Below are positions 16,322-25,819 of a DNA stretch of 42,629 nucleotides, one piece after another (the stretch's first letter is position 1; each line of letters opens with the position of its first letter). The stretch lies in NCBI GenBank assembly GCA_019639255.1, contig JAHBSF010000046.1:1-42629 (forward strand). The letters are read 5' to 3'. The DNA comes from Acidobacteriota bacterium (GTDB lineage Bacteria; Acidobacteriota; Blastocatellia; RBC074). The translations under genes and the position numbers were made by a program. The notes beneath the pieces are model-generated. The model was not told the DNA's origin. It was given only the letters and a program-made list of their open reading frames with translations, and did no database searches.

Positions 16322-17587
16322 TCAATTTCCCCGCCACAGCATCTGGACAGGTGCGATGTGGATGTCGTCGGCGAAATGCGTTGCGGCGGTTCCGGTGTAT
16401 AGCAGGACTCCGCGCCGGAATCTCTTACCCGACGCTTCGCGCAATCGGGCCAGACCTGAAAGATCGCTTTTCGTGGGACTCGCCGTTGCCTTGACCTCGA
16501 CGCCCACCACTTCGCCGGCCTCGTTTTCAAGCACGATATCGACTTCCCGGCCCTTCAGATCCCGGTAATGAGATAATTCGACGCGCACGCGGCTCCACGT
16601 CGCCTGCTTTCTCAGCTCCATGACGGCGAAATTCTCCAGCATCGCCCCGAAGACGAGCGGATCTTCGGCAAGTCTCTGCTCGCTCATCAGCAGCAGATTG
16701 CCCAGCAATCCCGTATCGCAGAACATTACCTTCGGCGTCTTGCCCAACCGCCGGCTTCGCCTCGAAGACCAGGCCGGCAGATCTACGATCAGAAACATCG
16801 CCTCCAGCAACGAGTAGTAGCGCCTTAAGGTGTCCTGCTGAATGCCGGTGTTGCGGGAAATATCGGCGAGGTTGAGCAGTTGTCCCGCGCGCGTAGCGAG
16901 CACTGCGAGCAGGCGCGGGAAATCGGTCAAGCCGCGTACCAGGCTCAGGTCGCGGACGTCTCTTTCGAGCAGCGTCGTACGGTAACCGGAAAACCAGCGC
17001 TGCCGCGCCGGAGCCGTCCTACGCTCAAGCACCGGCGGATAACCGCCGCGCAACATCTTTGCCGCGAGTTCCTCGCGCGGCATTCGTGAACATTCACCGA
17101 CGCGCAAGCCGGAGGTGAACAAATCGTCGATAAACGATTCTCTACGGCCTTCGATCTCTCCCTGCGAAAGCGGCCAGAGCGTGACGATCTCCATCCGCCC
17201 CGCAAGCGAATCCGCCAGCCTCGGCAGGGTCAATATATTGGCCGAACCCGTGAGTATGAACCGGCCGGGCCGCCGGTCCAGATCTACCGCCCTCTTCAGC
17301 GGCAGAAAAAGCTCCGGCGCCCGCTGCACCTCGTCTATGATCGCCGTTGCGTCAAACTGCGCGATGAAGCCCGCCGGATCCTGCTTCGCCGCAGCAAGCA
17401 CCGCCACATCATCGAGCGATACATAAACCCCGCCGCGCCCCTCGCGCGCCATCATCTCGACGAGCGTAGTCTTGCCCGTTTGACGCGCACCGTTGATGAG
17501 CAGCACCGGCGTGTCCGAAAGCACTTCGTCCAGCAGCGGCATGATATTACGGTCGTACACGCCGCAAGTATATACCGCAGCCCCCAC
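16322..17587 (-). CDS. AAA+ ATPase with DUF4143 C-terminal domain
   Basis: The frame gives 421 residues. The family signature is clear: N-terminal YDRNIMPLLDEVL, Walker A NGARQTGKTTL (~33-43), VYVSLDDVAVLAAA, Walker B-like AIIDEVQRAPEL, and sensor FILTGSANILTLPRLADSLAGR. DUF4143 follows (LERDVRDLSLVRGL..FPRLLAVLA, LLEAMFLIVDLPAWS) with the nuclease-like GREVDIVLENEAGEVVGVEVKA region near the C-terminus. The ATG at 17587 is the longest choice; a GTG encoding VYDRNI at codon 10 fits the family start better. The cellular role of these ATPases is poorly defined. Its stop lies 2 bp after a palindromic repeat. Confidence 0.9.
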   Translation of the reverse strand: MGAAVYTCGVYDRNIMPLLDEVLSDTPVLLINGARQTGKTTLVEMMAREGRGGVYVSLDDVAVLAAAKQDPAGFIAQFDATAIIDEVQRAPELFLPLKRAVDLDRRPGRFILTGSANILTLPRLADSLAGRMEIVTLWPLSQGEIEGRRESFIDDLFTSGLRVGECSRMPREELAAKMLRGGYPPVLERRTAPARQRWFSGYRTTLLERDVRDLSLVRGLTDFPRLLAVLATRAGQLLNLADISRNTGIQQDTLRRYYSLLEAMFLIVDLPAWSSRRSRRLGKTPKVMFCDTGLLGNLLLMSEQRLAEDPLVFGAMLENFAVMELRKQATWSRVRVELSHYRDLKGREVDIVLENEAGEVVGVEVKATASPTKSDLSGLARLREASGKRFRRGVLLYTGTAATHFADDIHIAPVQMLWRGN

Positions 17588-17696
17588 TTTTCAAGCACTT
17601 ACAGGGTGAAATAATCGTAATGCATGCGGTAATTTCACCCGCCGATATAGATATCGGGAGATAAGAAGGGCACGCTTATCGGCATTCGCATCAAAG

Positions 17697-17755
17697 GGAT
17701 TCCTGTTTCCGTCTTTTCCGCGTCTTTGTTTCCGCGTGTTCCGCGGTCTCTCTTC
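17697..17755. repeat. Fragment of the palindromic repeat family, type C
   Basis: GGGATTCCTGTTTCCGTC and CGTGTTCCGCGGTCTCTC match the right half of type C elements. No pairing left arm lies beside it. Confidence 0.55.
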
Positions 17756-17860
17756 CTGCCGGTTGACAGGTCTGCGAAGCGGCGCGTAGAGTTGGGAAAC
17801 GAGCGCTTTTTCGAGTTTGCACCGATTCGCAGGAGATTGGTACGAAGCGTGAGACAGCAA

Positions 17861-17957
17861 GAGAGATAACGGAACATACGAAATAAAACGAAAATCACGG
17901 AAAAGTTGAATATTTCCGTATGTTCCGTCTTTTTTTCGTTTGTTCCGTCATCTCTCT
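17861..17957. repeat. Intergenic palindromic repeat, type A (reverse orientation)
   Basis: GAGAGATAACGGAACATACG (left arm) and GTTTGTTCCGTCATCTCTCT (right arm) flank a core with GGAAAAGTTGAATATTTCCG, the reverse complement of the core seen at 32765-32857. The element therefore has a definable orientation. This copy lies in a divergent promoter region, an exception to the usual 3'-end position. Confidence 0.85.
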
Positions 17958-18014
17958 TTTATGCCCCAATGTCGTGCAGGGTGATCTAAACGGCCCCCCG
18001 GAAGACGAGGATTT

Positions 18015-19760
18015 ATGAGCACCGCATCAGCAGAATCCGCCGGCGTGCGCGCTGACCTGACCGCCGCGGGCCGCGCCGATCTTGAAGCCTGGGAACGATC
18101 GCAACCCCTCAATTACTTCGATTCCGACGCACATCTGCAAACGCTGCTGGAATACTACTGGGGCAGCCCACTCTACGAACGGCGCCGGCCCCGTCTTGCA
18201 AAATTCGGCGGCGAGGCGGCTACCGTTGCAGACCCGGCCGTGCGGCGCGCAAACCTTCCGGAAAACCTTCCGCGCCTCGACCGCTTCTCCACTACGGGCG
18301 AACGCACCGAAAACGTAATTCACTCGCCCGATCATCATATTGCGGGCCGCTGCATTTACGGTTCCGGCGCGATGTCGGTTTACGCCGAACCGGGCAACAA
18401 CCTGCTCGCGATGGCGCTTTTTTATCTGTCTTCATACAACGGCGAAGCCGGTCACAACTGCCCGCTTGCGTGCACTGCCGGAATCATCAAAACTCTCCAG
18501 CAGGTCGGAGACGCCGAACTGCGCGAAAAGTATCTCCCGCGCCTGCTCGATCCCGATTACGACTCGCTTTATCACGGCGCGCAGTTTCTGACCGAAATAC
18601 AGGGCGGTTCGGATGTAGGGGCAAATTCGTGCGCGGCCGAGGTCGTAGACGCTGCGCGCGGCGTATGGCGGCTGAACGGCGAAAAATGGTTCTGTTCTAA
18701 CATAACTGCGGATCTCGCGCTCGTAACGGCGCGGCCCGCGGGCGCGGCAAACGGAACCAAAGGACTGGGGCTGTTTCTCCTTCCGCGCCGCCTCGACGAC
18801 GGACGCACCAACGGCGTTTATATACGGCGATTGAAGGACAAACTCGGCACCCGCTCCATGGCTACGGCGGAGGTTGATTTCCGCGATGCGATCGCCTATC
18901 AGGTCGGTGCGCTCGATCGGGGTTTTCAGCACGTAATGGATTACGTGGTCAACACATCGCGGCTATACAACGCCGCAGGATCGGCGGGCGCGGCGCGGCG
19001 TGCTTACGTCATTGCCCGGAGTTACGCGCGGCATCGGCGCGCCTTCGGGGCTCCCATAGCCGAATTTCCGCTGATTCAGGATGCGCTTGCCGGTATGCGC
19101 AGCGAAGTGATGGCGATGACTTCGGGGAGCATGCATCTGGCGCATATGCGCGACCGGATCGAACTGGGCGAAGCGGATCAGAGTGCGGCGGGCGTATTCC
19201 GTTTTGCCGTGAATCTGGGGAAGTATCGGGCGTCGATATCCGGGACCGATGTAATCAGGCGCGGCATAGAAGTGCTGGGCGGCAACGGGGCGATGGAGAA
19301 TTTTTCGGTGCTGCCGCGGCTGCTGCGCGATTCGATTATTTTTGAAGCGTGGGAGGGCGCGCACAATACGCTGCTTGCGCAGTCGCTCAGGGACGCGCGC
19401 CGCTATCGGTTGCACGAACCTTTCATTGCATACATAGAGGCGCTGTTCGCCGACTTGCGCACCGAAGACTGGAAAGTGTTGGGACTGGCGGCGTGCCGAC
19501 AAATGTGCGAAGAGATGAGCGACCTGGATGAACTCGACGAAGCGGCGGCGAGCGTATTTTTCCGGCCTGCGGCCGACAGGATGATTTATTTGTTCGATAC
19601 GGCCGTGCTCGCGGGCGAGGCCGAATGGAGCGAAGCGCAAGGCAGGGACATCGGCGCGTGCGCCGTAGTCGAGTATTTATGGCGACGGCGGCTGGGAGCA
19701 CCAGATGCGGATCGGATTGAACATTTATCCCGGATTGCGGATATAAGCGCGAGGATGTAA
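18015..19760 (+). CDS. AidB-like acyl-CoA dehydrogenase family protein
   Basis: This 581-residue flavoprotein is longer than a typical acyl-CoA dehydrogenase (~380) and similar to AidB-like members. Visible elements are an N-terminal helical part, the flavin-binding FLTEIQGGSDVGANSC and NGEKWFCSN segments, KDKLGTRSMATAEVDF, the C-terminal helical bundle with RRAFGAPIAEFPLIQDALAGM, and GIEVLGGNGAMENFSVLPRLLRDS before FEAWEGAHN, where the general-base region lies. It probably oxidises an acyl-CoA-like substrate with FAD; AidB homologues are also linked to alkylation stress. An F420-family oxidoreductase gene follows after 56 bp on the same strand. Confidence 0.87.
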   Translation: MSTASAESAGVRADLTAAGRADLEAWERSQPLNYFDSDAHLQTLLEYYWGSPLYERRRPRLAKFGGEAATVADPAVRRANLPENLPRLDRFSTTGERTENVIHSPDHHIAGRCIYGSGAMSVYAEPGNNLLAMALFYLSSYNGEAGHNCPLACTAGIIKTLQQVGDAELREKYLPRLLDPDYDSLYHGAQFLTEIQGGSDVGANSCAAEVVDAARGVWRLNGEKWFCSNITADLALVTARPAGAANGTKGLGLFLLPRRLDDGRTNGVYIRRLKDKLGTRSMATAEVDFRDAIAYQVGALDRGFQHVMDYVVNTSRLYNAAGSAGAARRAYVIARSYARHRRAFGAPIAEFPLIQDALAGMRSEVMAMTSGSMHLAHMRDRIELGEADQSAAGVFRFAVNLGKYRASISGTDVIRRGIEVLGGNGAMENFSVLPRLLRDSIIFEAWEGAHNTLLAQSLRDARRYRLHEPFIAYIEALFADLRTEDWKVLGLAACRQMCEEMSDLDELDEAAASVFFRPAADRMIYLFDTAVLAGEAEWSEAQGRDIGACAVVEYLWRRRLGAPDADRIEHLSRIADISARM

Positions 19761-19816
19761 GAGAACCACGCAATGCACGGAAATAACTGAAAGCACGGAA
19801 ACGCAACGGAGGCAAG

Positions 19817-20842
<1,026 letters not shown>

Positions 20843-20872
20843 CGAATCATATCGAAGCGAGGAGGCAATACG

Positions 20873-21268
20873 ATGTCCGCCATACCGAATGAATACGTAG
20901 ATCTGTTCGAGAAACCGGCGTTTGCAAATCTTGCCACGCTGATGCCCGACGGCCGGCCGCAGGTGACTCCGGTCTGGTGCGATTACGACGGCGAGAACGT
21001 GGTATTCAACACGGCCGTGGGCCGCGTGAAGGATCGCAACCTTCAGCGCGACGGGCGCGTTTCGCTCTCGATACTCGATCCGGCCAACCCTTACCGCTAT
21101 CTCGAAGTGCGCGGGGCCGTAGTCGAACGCACGCTCGAAGGCGCCGACGAACACATCAACAAGATGGCGAAGAAATATCTCGGCCTGGACGTCTATCCCT
21201 ACAGGCGGCCCGGCGAGGTGCGCGTCATTTACAGGATCAAACCCGAACGCATCAGCTCGATGGGGTGA
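20873..21268 (+). CDS. PPOX-class putative F420-dependent oxidoreductase (FDOR-like)
   Basis: This small 131-residue split-barrel protein fits the pyridoxamine-oxidase-like family. It has an N-terminal FEKPAFANLATLMPDGRPQVTPVWCDYDGE, which is the usual flavin/deazaflavin-binding strand region, then VVFNTAVGRVKDRNLQRDGRVSLSI and PYRYLEVRGAVVE. TIGR03618-like F420 enzymes share this layout. A GAGGAGGC site precedes the ATG. It begins 30 bp after the LLM gene, so the two are probably one operon that applies reduced F420 to unknown substrates. Confidence 0.85.
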   Translation: MSAIPNEYVDLFEKPAFANLATLMPDGRPQVTPVWCDYDGENVVFNTAVGRVKDRNLQRDGRVSLSILDPANPYRYLEVRGAVVERTLEGADEHINKMAKKYLGLDVYPYRRPGEVRVIYRIKPERISSMG

Positions 21269-21331
21269 GGAAGATTTCGCTTTGCGAAGGTTGCGCGTGC
21301 AAAATCTTCGCGTCGCGGCAGTGGGCGCGAG

Positions 21332-22447
21332 TCAATACGTGCGCTCGAATTCGCAGATCGCCGCGACGACTGCTTCGGCCTCGACGGGTTGCAGTTGCGG
21401 GTAGAGCGGGAGAGAGAGTATTTGCCCCGTCACGCTCTCGGCCACGGGGAGCGACGGCTGTTGATCGCGCCGGAAGAGCGGCTGTTGATGGAGCAGATAC
21501 GGATAGTGAATGAGCGTTTCGATGCCGTGGGCGGCAAGATGATCGCGCAACCGATCGCGCGCCGCGTGCCTGACTACGAACAGATGATCGGCGCACTGTC
21601 CGGGCTCGCCTGCGGGCGGCAGGGAGAGTCTCGTCCCACACAGCCGCGAGGAGTAATACTCGGCCCAGGAGCGGCGGCGTGCGTTCCACCGGTCCAAATA
21701 AGACAGTTTGACGCTGAGCATCGCGGCCTGCAATTCGTCGAGGCGCGAATTGCGCCCGGCGATTTCGCCATCCAGTGCCGGCCGATGCCCTCCCTGTCTG
21801 AGCGCCTTCGCCTTTTCGATGAGCGCCGGATCGTTTGATGTTATCGCCCCACCATCGCCGTAGGCTCCGAGATTCTTCGTCGGATAGAAGCTGAAGGCTG
21901 CGGCCACGCCCCAAGCGCCGGCGCGGTAGCCGTGCAGTGCGGCGCCGTGCGACTGGGCGGCATCTTCGATAACGGGCAATCCCCGCCGCGCCGCAAGGTC
22001 GGCGATCCTGGGCATCTCGGCCATACGCCCGTAGATGTGTACGGGCACGATTGCCCGCGTCCGGGGCGTGATCGCGGCCTCGACCGCGGCCGGGTCGAGC
22101 GTGAGTGTATGCGGATCGATGTCGGCAAATACCGGCACGCCTCCGGCGTTGCGAATTGCGAGCGCGGTATAGGCGGCTGAAAGCGGCGTGGTGATCACCT
22201 CATCGTTCCGTCCTGCGCGCACCGCGCCCGAGGCAAGCAGCGCAAGCGCCAGCGCATCAGTGCCGCTGCCGACCGTCACGGCGCCGCGCGTCCCGCAGTA
22301 ATCCGCCCACTCCGACTCGAAGCGCTCGACCTCCGGGCCGAGAATGAAGCAACCGCGCTCCCATACGCGATCGACCGCCGCTCGAATCTCAGTCTCGATC
22401 TCCCGGTGCGGTCGCCTCAGATCGAGAAATGGAACCTTGGTTGCCAT
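21332..22447 (-). CDS. DegT/DnrJ/EryC1/StrS-type sugar aminotransferase
   Basis: This 371-residue PLP enzyme starts at ATG 22447 (MATKVPFLDLRRPHREIE), the family's normal N-terminus; a longer frame to 22561 would lie wholly inside the epimerase gene. Seen are GTRGAVTVGSGTDALALALLA, the EVITTPLSAAYTALAI segment, DIDPHTLTLDPAAVEAAI, PVHIYGRMAEM, PVIEDAAQSHGA, and SFYPTKNLGAYGDGGA with the PLP-binding lysine. The C-terminus has RNSRLDELQAAML, typical of the family. Such enzymes make amino sugars from NDP-keto-sugars for polysaccharides or glycosides. It overlaps the epimerase gene by 59 nt, which suggests translational coupling. Confidence 0.92.
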   Translation of the reverse strand: MATKVPFLDLRRPHREIETEIRAAVDRVWERGCFILGPEVERFESEWADYCGTRGAVTVGSGTDALALALLASGAVRAGRNDEVITTPLSAAYTALAIRNAGGVPVFADIDPHTLTLDPAAVEAAITPRTRAIVPVHIYGRMAEMPRIADLAARRGLPVIEDAAQSHGAALHGYRAGAWGVAAAFSFYPTKNLGAYGDGGAITSNDPALIEKAKALRQGGHRPALDGEIAGRNSRLDELQAAMLSVKLSYLDRWNARRRSWAEYYSSRLCGTRLSLPPAGEPGQCADHLFVVRHAARDRLRDHLAAHGIETLIHYPYLLHQQPLFRRDQQPSLPVAESVTGQILSLPLYPQLQPVEAEAVVAAICEFERTY

Positions 22448-23444
22448 ACCAGTAGTGCTCGCGGTAGGTGCGGTAGTAGTCGATTGTGCGCGCCAGCCCG
22501 ACTCGCAGCGGCGTATGCGGACGCCAATCGAGCATCTCTTCGATCTTGCGGTAGCTGGCATAAAAATTGCCGATATCGATCATCTGGCGTTCCGGCGGAA
22601 AAGGCACGGAGCGGATCGTCCCCGCTCCTGCGAGATCGATCAATTCAGCCGCAAGCTTTGCCAGACTGACGGGATTATCGCTTCCCAGGTTGAAGATCTC
22701 TCCTTCGGCCTCCTCGCTTGCGCCGGCCAGCAGCAGCGCTTCGACCACATCCTCGACATAGTTCAAATCGCGGCGCTGCCGGCCTTCGCCAAACAGCTCG
22801 ATCACGCCCCCGTCGATTGCCTGGCGAATGAACCAGGCGATGAAGCTCTGGCGGTTGTGATGGATCATCTGCCGCGGACCATAGACATTGGTCAATCTGA
22901 GCACGACGGCGCGCAGACCGTAAATGCGGTGATAGAGCAGATGGTAATACTCCGCCGCCAGCTCATGAATTCCGTTGATATCGGGCGGGGCAATGCGGTG
23001 GCGTTCGTCGACCGGCAGATAGACCGGTTTGCCGTAAACCTGCCGCGTGCTGGTAAAGACGATCTTGGCGCGCGGATTAAAGTGGCGGCAGGCTTCAAGC
23101 AACGTCAACTGTGCTGCGCAATTCAGCTCCAGATCGCGGTGCGGATCATTCATCGAATCGATATGGCTCGTGCTGCCGGCAAGATTAAAGATGTAATCGA
23201 CGCCAGCCACCAGATGCCTGATCGCCTGCACATCGCCGAGATGACAGATGTGCAAGCGCAGGCGATCCTCTATTCCGTTGATGTTGAAGAGATTGCCGCC
23301 CTGATCGGGCAGAATCGCGTCGACCAGGATAACTTCAACCTGGCCTATCTCGACCAACCGGCGCGCCAGATTGCTGCCGATAAACCCCATCCCGCCCGTA
23401 ATCAGGACCGAGCGGCCCCGATATTTTTCGCCGTAATCCAGCAT
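22389..23444 (-). CDS. NAD-dependent nucleotide-sugar epimerase/dehydratase (extended SDR)
   Basis: This 351-residue Rossmann protein has dinucleotide motif TGGMGFIGSNLARRL near the N-terminus, IFNLAGSTSHIDSM, and VFTSTRQVYGKPVYLPVDE, giving the Ser/Thr catalytic site. Further on are RLTNVYGPRQM and RRDLNYVEDVVEALLLA, typical of NDP-sugar epimerases and dehydratases. The position of the usual YxxxK is occupied by NGIHE (INGIHELAAEYYH), so the classic Tyr and Lys are absent. Some related sugar epimerases also have Asn here (VNGINK), but loss of the Lys is notable. It is the first gene of a two-gene minus-strand unit with the aminotransferase. Confidence 0.88.
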   Translation of the reverse strand: MLDYGEKYRGRSVLITGGMGFIGSNLARRLVEIGQVEVILVDAILPDQGGNLFNINGIEDRLRLHICHLGDVQAIRHLVAGVDYIFNLAGSTSHIDSMNDPHRDLELNCAAQLTLLEACRHFNPRAKIVFTSTRQVYGKPVYLPVDERHRIAPPDINGIHELAAEYYHLLYHRIYGLRAVVLRLTNVYGPRQMIHHNRQSFIAWFIRQAIDGGVIELFGEGRQRRDLNYVEDVVEALLLAGASEEAEGEIFNLGSDNPVSLAKLAAELIDLAGAGTIRSVPFPPERQMIDIGNFYASYRKIEEMLDWRPHTPLRVGLARTIDYYRTYREHYWYGNQGSISRSEATAPGDRD

Positions 23445-23454
23445 GCTTTTCCCT

Positions 23455-23510
23455 GATATTCAACTTTTCCGTGATTTTCGTTTCATTTCGAATGTTGCGT
23501 TATCTCTTGT
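23455..23510. repeat. Half copy of palindromic repeat, type A
   Basis: Only the core and right arm are present: TATTCAACTTTTCCGTGATT, then TTTCATTTCGAATGTTGCGT and TATCTCT. The left arm is missing. It lies just upstream of the epimerase start, at the divergent point of the glycan locus. Confidence 0.75.
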
Positions 23511-23686
23511 CTCAGGCTTTGCACCAATCTACTGTAGATCGGTTTGGTAAAAAAGGCCAAGGTCAAGCTAAATTGGCAGCCCAGGAGTAGATCAATCCAG
23601 TCAATCTGATAGAATATGCACCGTCAGATCCGCGGCAACGACACCTCTTTTGACAGCAATATGAAGATAACCGAGATAGAGAAAAC

Positions 23687-25789
23687 ATGCCCGAGCCTCA
23701 TCGATCTCACCCCTCCTCCAACCATGTGAAAGTAAGCGTCCTGCTTATGACCTACAACCACCAGCGTTTCATTGCACAGGCAATCGACAGCGCCCTCACG
23801 CAGCGGACCGACTTCGCTTATGAGATCGTCATCGGCGACGACTTCTCGACCGACGCCACGCGAGAGATAGCCATCGAGTACCAGCAAAAGTATCCCGAGA
23901 GGATCCGGTTGGTGCTGCCGCCGCAGAATCTGGGGTTTGACGGCAATCTGATTTTCATCGAGACGCTGCGCGCCGGCCGAGGGGAGTTCGTCGCGCTGCT
24001 CGACGGCGACGATTACTGGTCTTCCGCCGACAAACTGCAAAGACAGGTAGACTTCCTGGAAGCCCACCCCGAGTGTTCGCTCTGCTTCCACGACGCGCTC
24101 ATGGTGTTTGACGACGGCAAAGAGCCTTCGCAACACACCAATGGGAACGGCCAGAAGGAAATTTCGACGCTCGACGACTTGTGGGTCGGCTGCTTTGTCG
24201 AGACCTGCACGGCGGTCTTTCGCCGCACCGCCCTGCCGGAGATCCCGGACTGGCTGCAAACGATTCCTGCGCAGGACTGGGCCAACTACATCCTTATCGC
24301 CCATCACGGCAAGCTCGGCTACATCAATGAAGTCATGGGGGTCTACAGAAAACACGCCGGCGGAGTCTGGTCCAAGCTCGATCGCGATGCCCAGGAAGAA
24401 CAGGTAATCAGTTTCTACGAACAGATCGACCGGCACCTCGGCTTTCGCTATCAGGCCGTCATCCAGGAGATGAAGACGCGGCGCCTGTTTGAACTCTCCA
24501 GGGAATATGAGCAGAGCGGCGATCTGGAGCGGGCGGCACGTTACCTGGAGCGCTGTCTGGCTGAACACCCGGCCTGGCTCGAGCAGTACCTGCCGGGAGT
24601 GGGGGAGAAGGGAGCCGGGGTGTGGCCGATCCTGAGGCGAAGGCTCAGGTCCTATCGTTATCCGCTCCTCTATCGCCGGCGGCAGCGGGATCGCGCCTCC
24701 GCTACAAATGGGGGACCGAAGCCCGGCGAGAAAAGCGGATCGATAACGGCCTACCCGAATCCGCTCCCGCTCGATCCCTTTGCCGAGGTGAGCGCAGTAT
24801 CGCTGTGCTGGAAATCGACCGGGACAAAGCTGGTAGAGGTACGCGTCGGCGCCCCGGACGGGCCGCTCCTGAGCCGCTCGGGCCCCGAGGGCCGCATGGT
24901 CACGGGCCAGTGGGTACAGGAACGCATGAGCTTCTACCTGCAGGATGTTTCCGACGACTTGCCGCTGACGGCCGACCATACGCTGGCAAGGGTGACGATC
25001 GAGGCGCAGCGCGGCGGTGATGCAGAGATGCTCAGGCTCAGGGCACTGCCGCCCTACTACCATACGGTGACGGAATTGCTCGGCAAGCCCTTCGAGATCC
25101 TCGATCCTCCCTCCTTCCTCAACATGTACCGGCATTTCTTCGTCCGTCAAATGCACCGTTTCGGCAGCGACAACCCCCAGCCGTTTATAATCGACGGCGG
25201 AGCCAACATCGGTCTGAGCACGCTCTATTACAAACATCTCCATCCGGCCTCCGAGGTCCTTGCCTTCGAACCGGACAGCCAGGCCTTCGCTTTGCTGGAG
25301 AGAAATGTGCGCCACAGCGGGCAGGGGGGCATTGAAATGATCCGCGCCGCGCTGGCAGCCGAAGAGAAAGAGGTGGGGTTCAAGCTCGAGGGCGCCTACG
25401 GCAGCCGCATCGCGCGCGGCGATGACCCGGCCGATGAGGTGGTGCGCACCGTCAGGCTGCGGGACTATTTGCGGCGCCGGGTGGATCTGCTCAAGCTCAG
25501 CATCGAGGGGGCGGAGACGGAGGTGATTGCCGACTGCGCGGACCTGCTCGACCAGGTCGAGCGGATGGTGGTGCGTTATCATTCGGTCGCCGGACGCCCG
25601 CAGACGCTGCCGGGACTGCTCGGCCTGCTTGCAGACGCCGGATTTCGCATCCACATAAAACAGTTCACATCATCAGCGCAACCGCTGGAGCGCCTTGAAC
25701 TGCCGAACGGCGAGGATCTTCATCTGTACATCTTCGCCCTCCGCCAGCCGCAGGGCGCTATCATTACGGGACTCGAAAGTGGCGAATAA
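23687..25789 (+). CDS. Fusion: GT2 glycosyltransferase, shared beta-type module, FkbM methyltransferase
   Basis: This is a 700-residue protein. Residues ~15-230 are a family 2 glycosyltransferase: VSVLLMTYNHQRFIAQAIDSA, IGDDFSTDAT and LLDGDDYW, giving the Asp cluster for nucleotide-sugar binding, and AQDWANY later. A helical stretch follows (~255-345). Residues ~350-442 form a module starting GSITAYPNPL, with VEVRVGAPDG, LLSRSGPEG, FYLQDVS and PLTADHTLARVTI; the same module occurs in two downstream proteins. Residues ~490-660 are an FkbM-type methyltransferase (FIIDGGANIGLSTLYY, VLAFEPDSQAF, LLKLSIEGAETEVI). It probably transfers a sugar and O-methylates it or the growing glycan. No membrane segment is visible. 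It is the first gene of a plus-strand run. Confidence 0.9.
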   Translation: MPEPHRSHPSSNHVKVSVLLMTYNHQRFIAQAIDSALTQRTDFAYEIVIGDDFSTDATREIAIEYQQKYPERIRLVLPPQNLGFDGNLIFIETLRAGRGEFVALLDGDDYWSSADKLQRQVDFLEAHPECSLCFHDALMVFDDGKEPSQHTNGNGQKEISTLDDLWVGCFVETCTAVFRRTALPEIPDWLQTIPAQDWANYILIAHHGKLGYINEVMGVYRKHAGGVWSKLDRDAQEEQVISFYEQIDRHLGFRYQAVIQEMKTRRLFELSREYEQSGDLERAARYLERCLAEHPAWLEQYLPGVGEKGAGVWPILRRRLRSYRYPLLYRRRQRDRASATNGGPKPGEKSGSITAYPNPLPLDPFAEVSAVSLCWKSTGTKLVEVRVGAPDGPLLSRSGPEGRMVTGQWVQERMSFYLQDVSDDLPLTADHTLARVTIEAQRGGDAEMLRLRALPPYYHTVTELLGKPFEILDPPSFLNMYRHFFVRQMHRFGSDNPQPFIIDGGANIGLSTLYYKHLHPASEVLAFEPDSQAFALLERNVRHSGQGGIEMIRAALAAEEKEVGFKLEGAYGSRIARGDDPADEVVRTVRLRDYLRRRVDLLKLSIEGAETEVIADCADLLDQVERMVVRYHSVAGRPQTLPGLLGLLADAGFRIHIKQFTSSAQPLERLELPNGEDLHLYIFALRQPQGAIITGLESGE

Positions 25790-25819
25790 CGATTTCAACA
25801 GTTGACGGTAAGAAAAAGT

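Larger units (their letters stand above)
17588..18014. other. Divergent intergenic region holding two repeat elements
   Basis: The 427-bp gap between the DUF4143 gene and the acyl-CoA dehydrogenase gene holds a type C half element (17697-17755) and a full type A palindrome (17861-17957). Small ORFs across it are repeat-derived. GGAAGACGAGGATTT before 18015 may contain the ribosome-binding site. Confidence 0.6.

Noticed and set aside
19761-19816. Another palindromic repeat after the acyl-CoA dehydrogenase gene
   Set aside because: GAGAACCACGCAATGCACGG resembles a type C left half, but no paired arm exists and the match is weak.
23650-23678. Promoter before the GT2-FkbM gene
   Set aside because: TTGACA is present at 23650-23655, but no acceptable -10 box follows at 16-18 bp.
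23624-25654. 676-residue minus-strand ORF
   Set aside because: It is antisense to the GT2-module-FkbM gene. Only the plus strand gives known domains; GC-rich codon bias keeps the antisense frame open.
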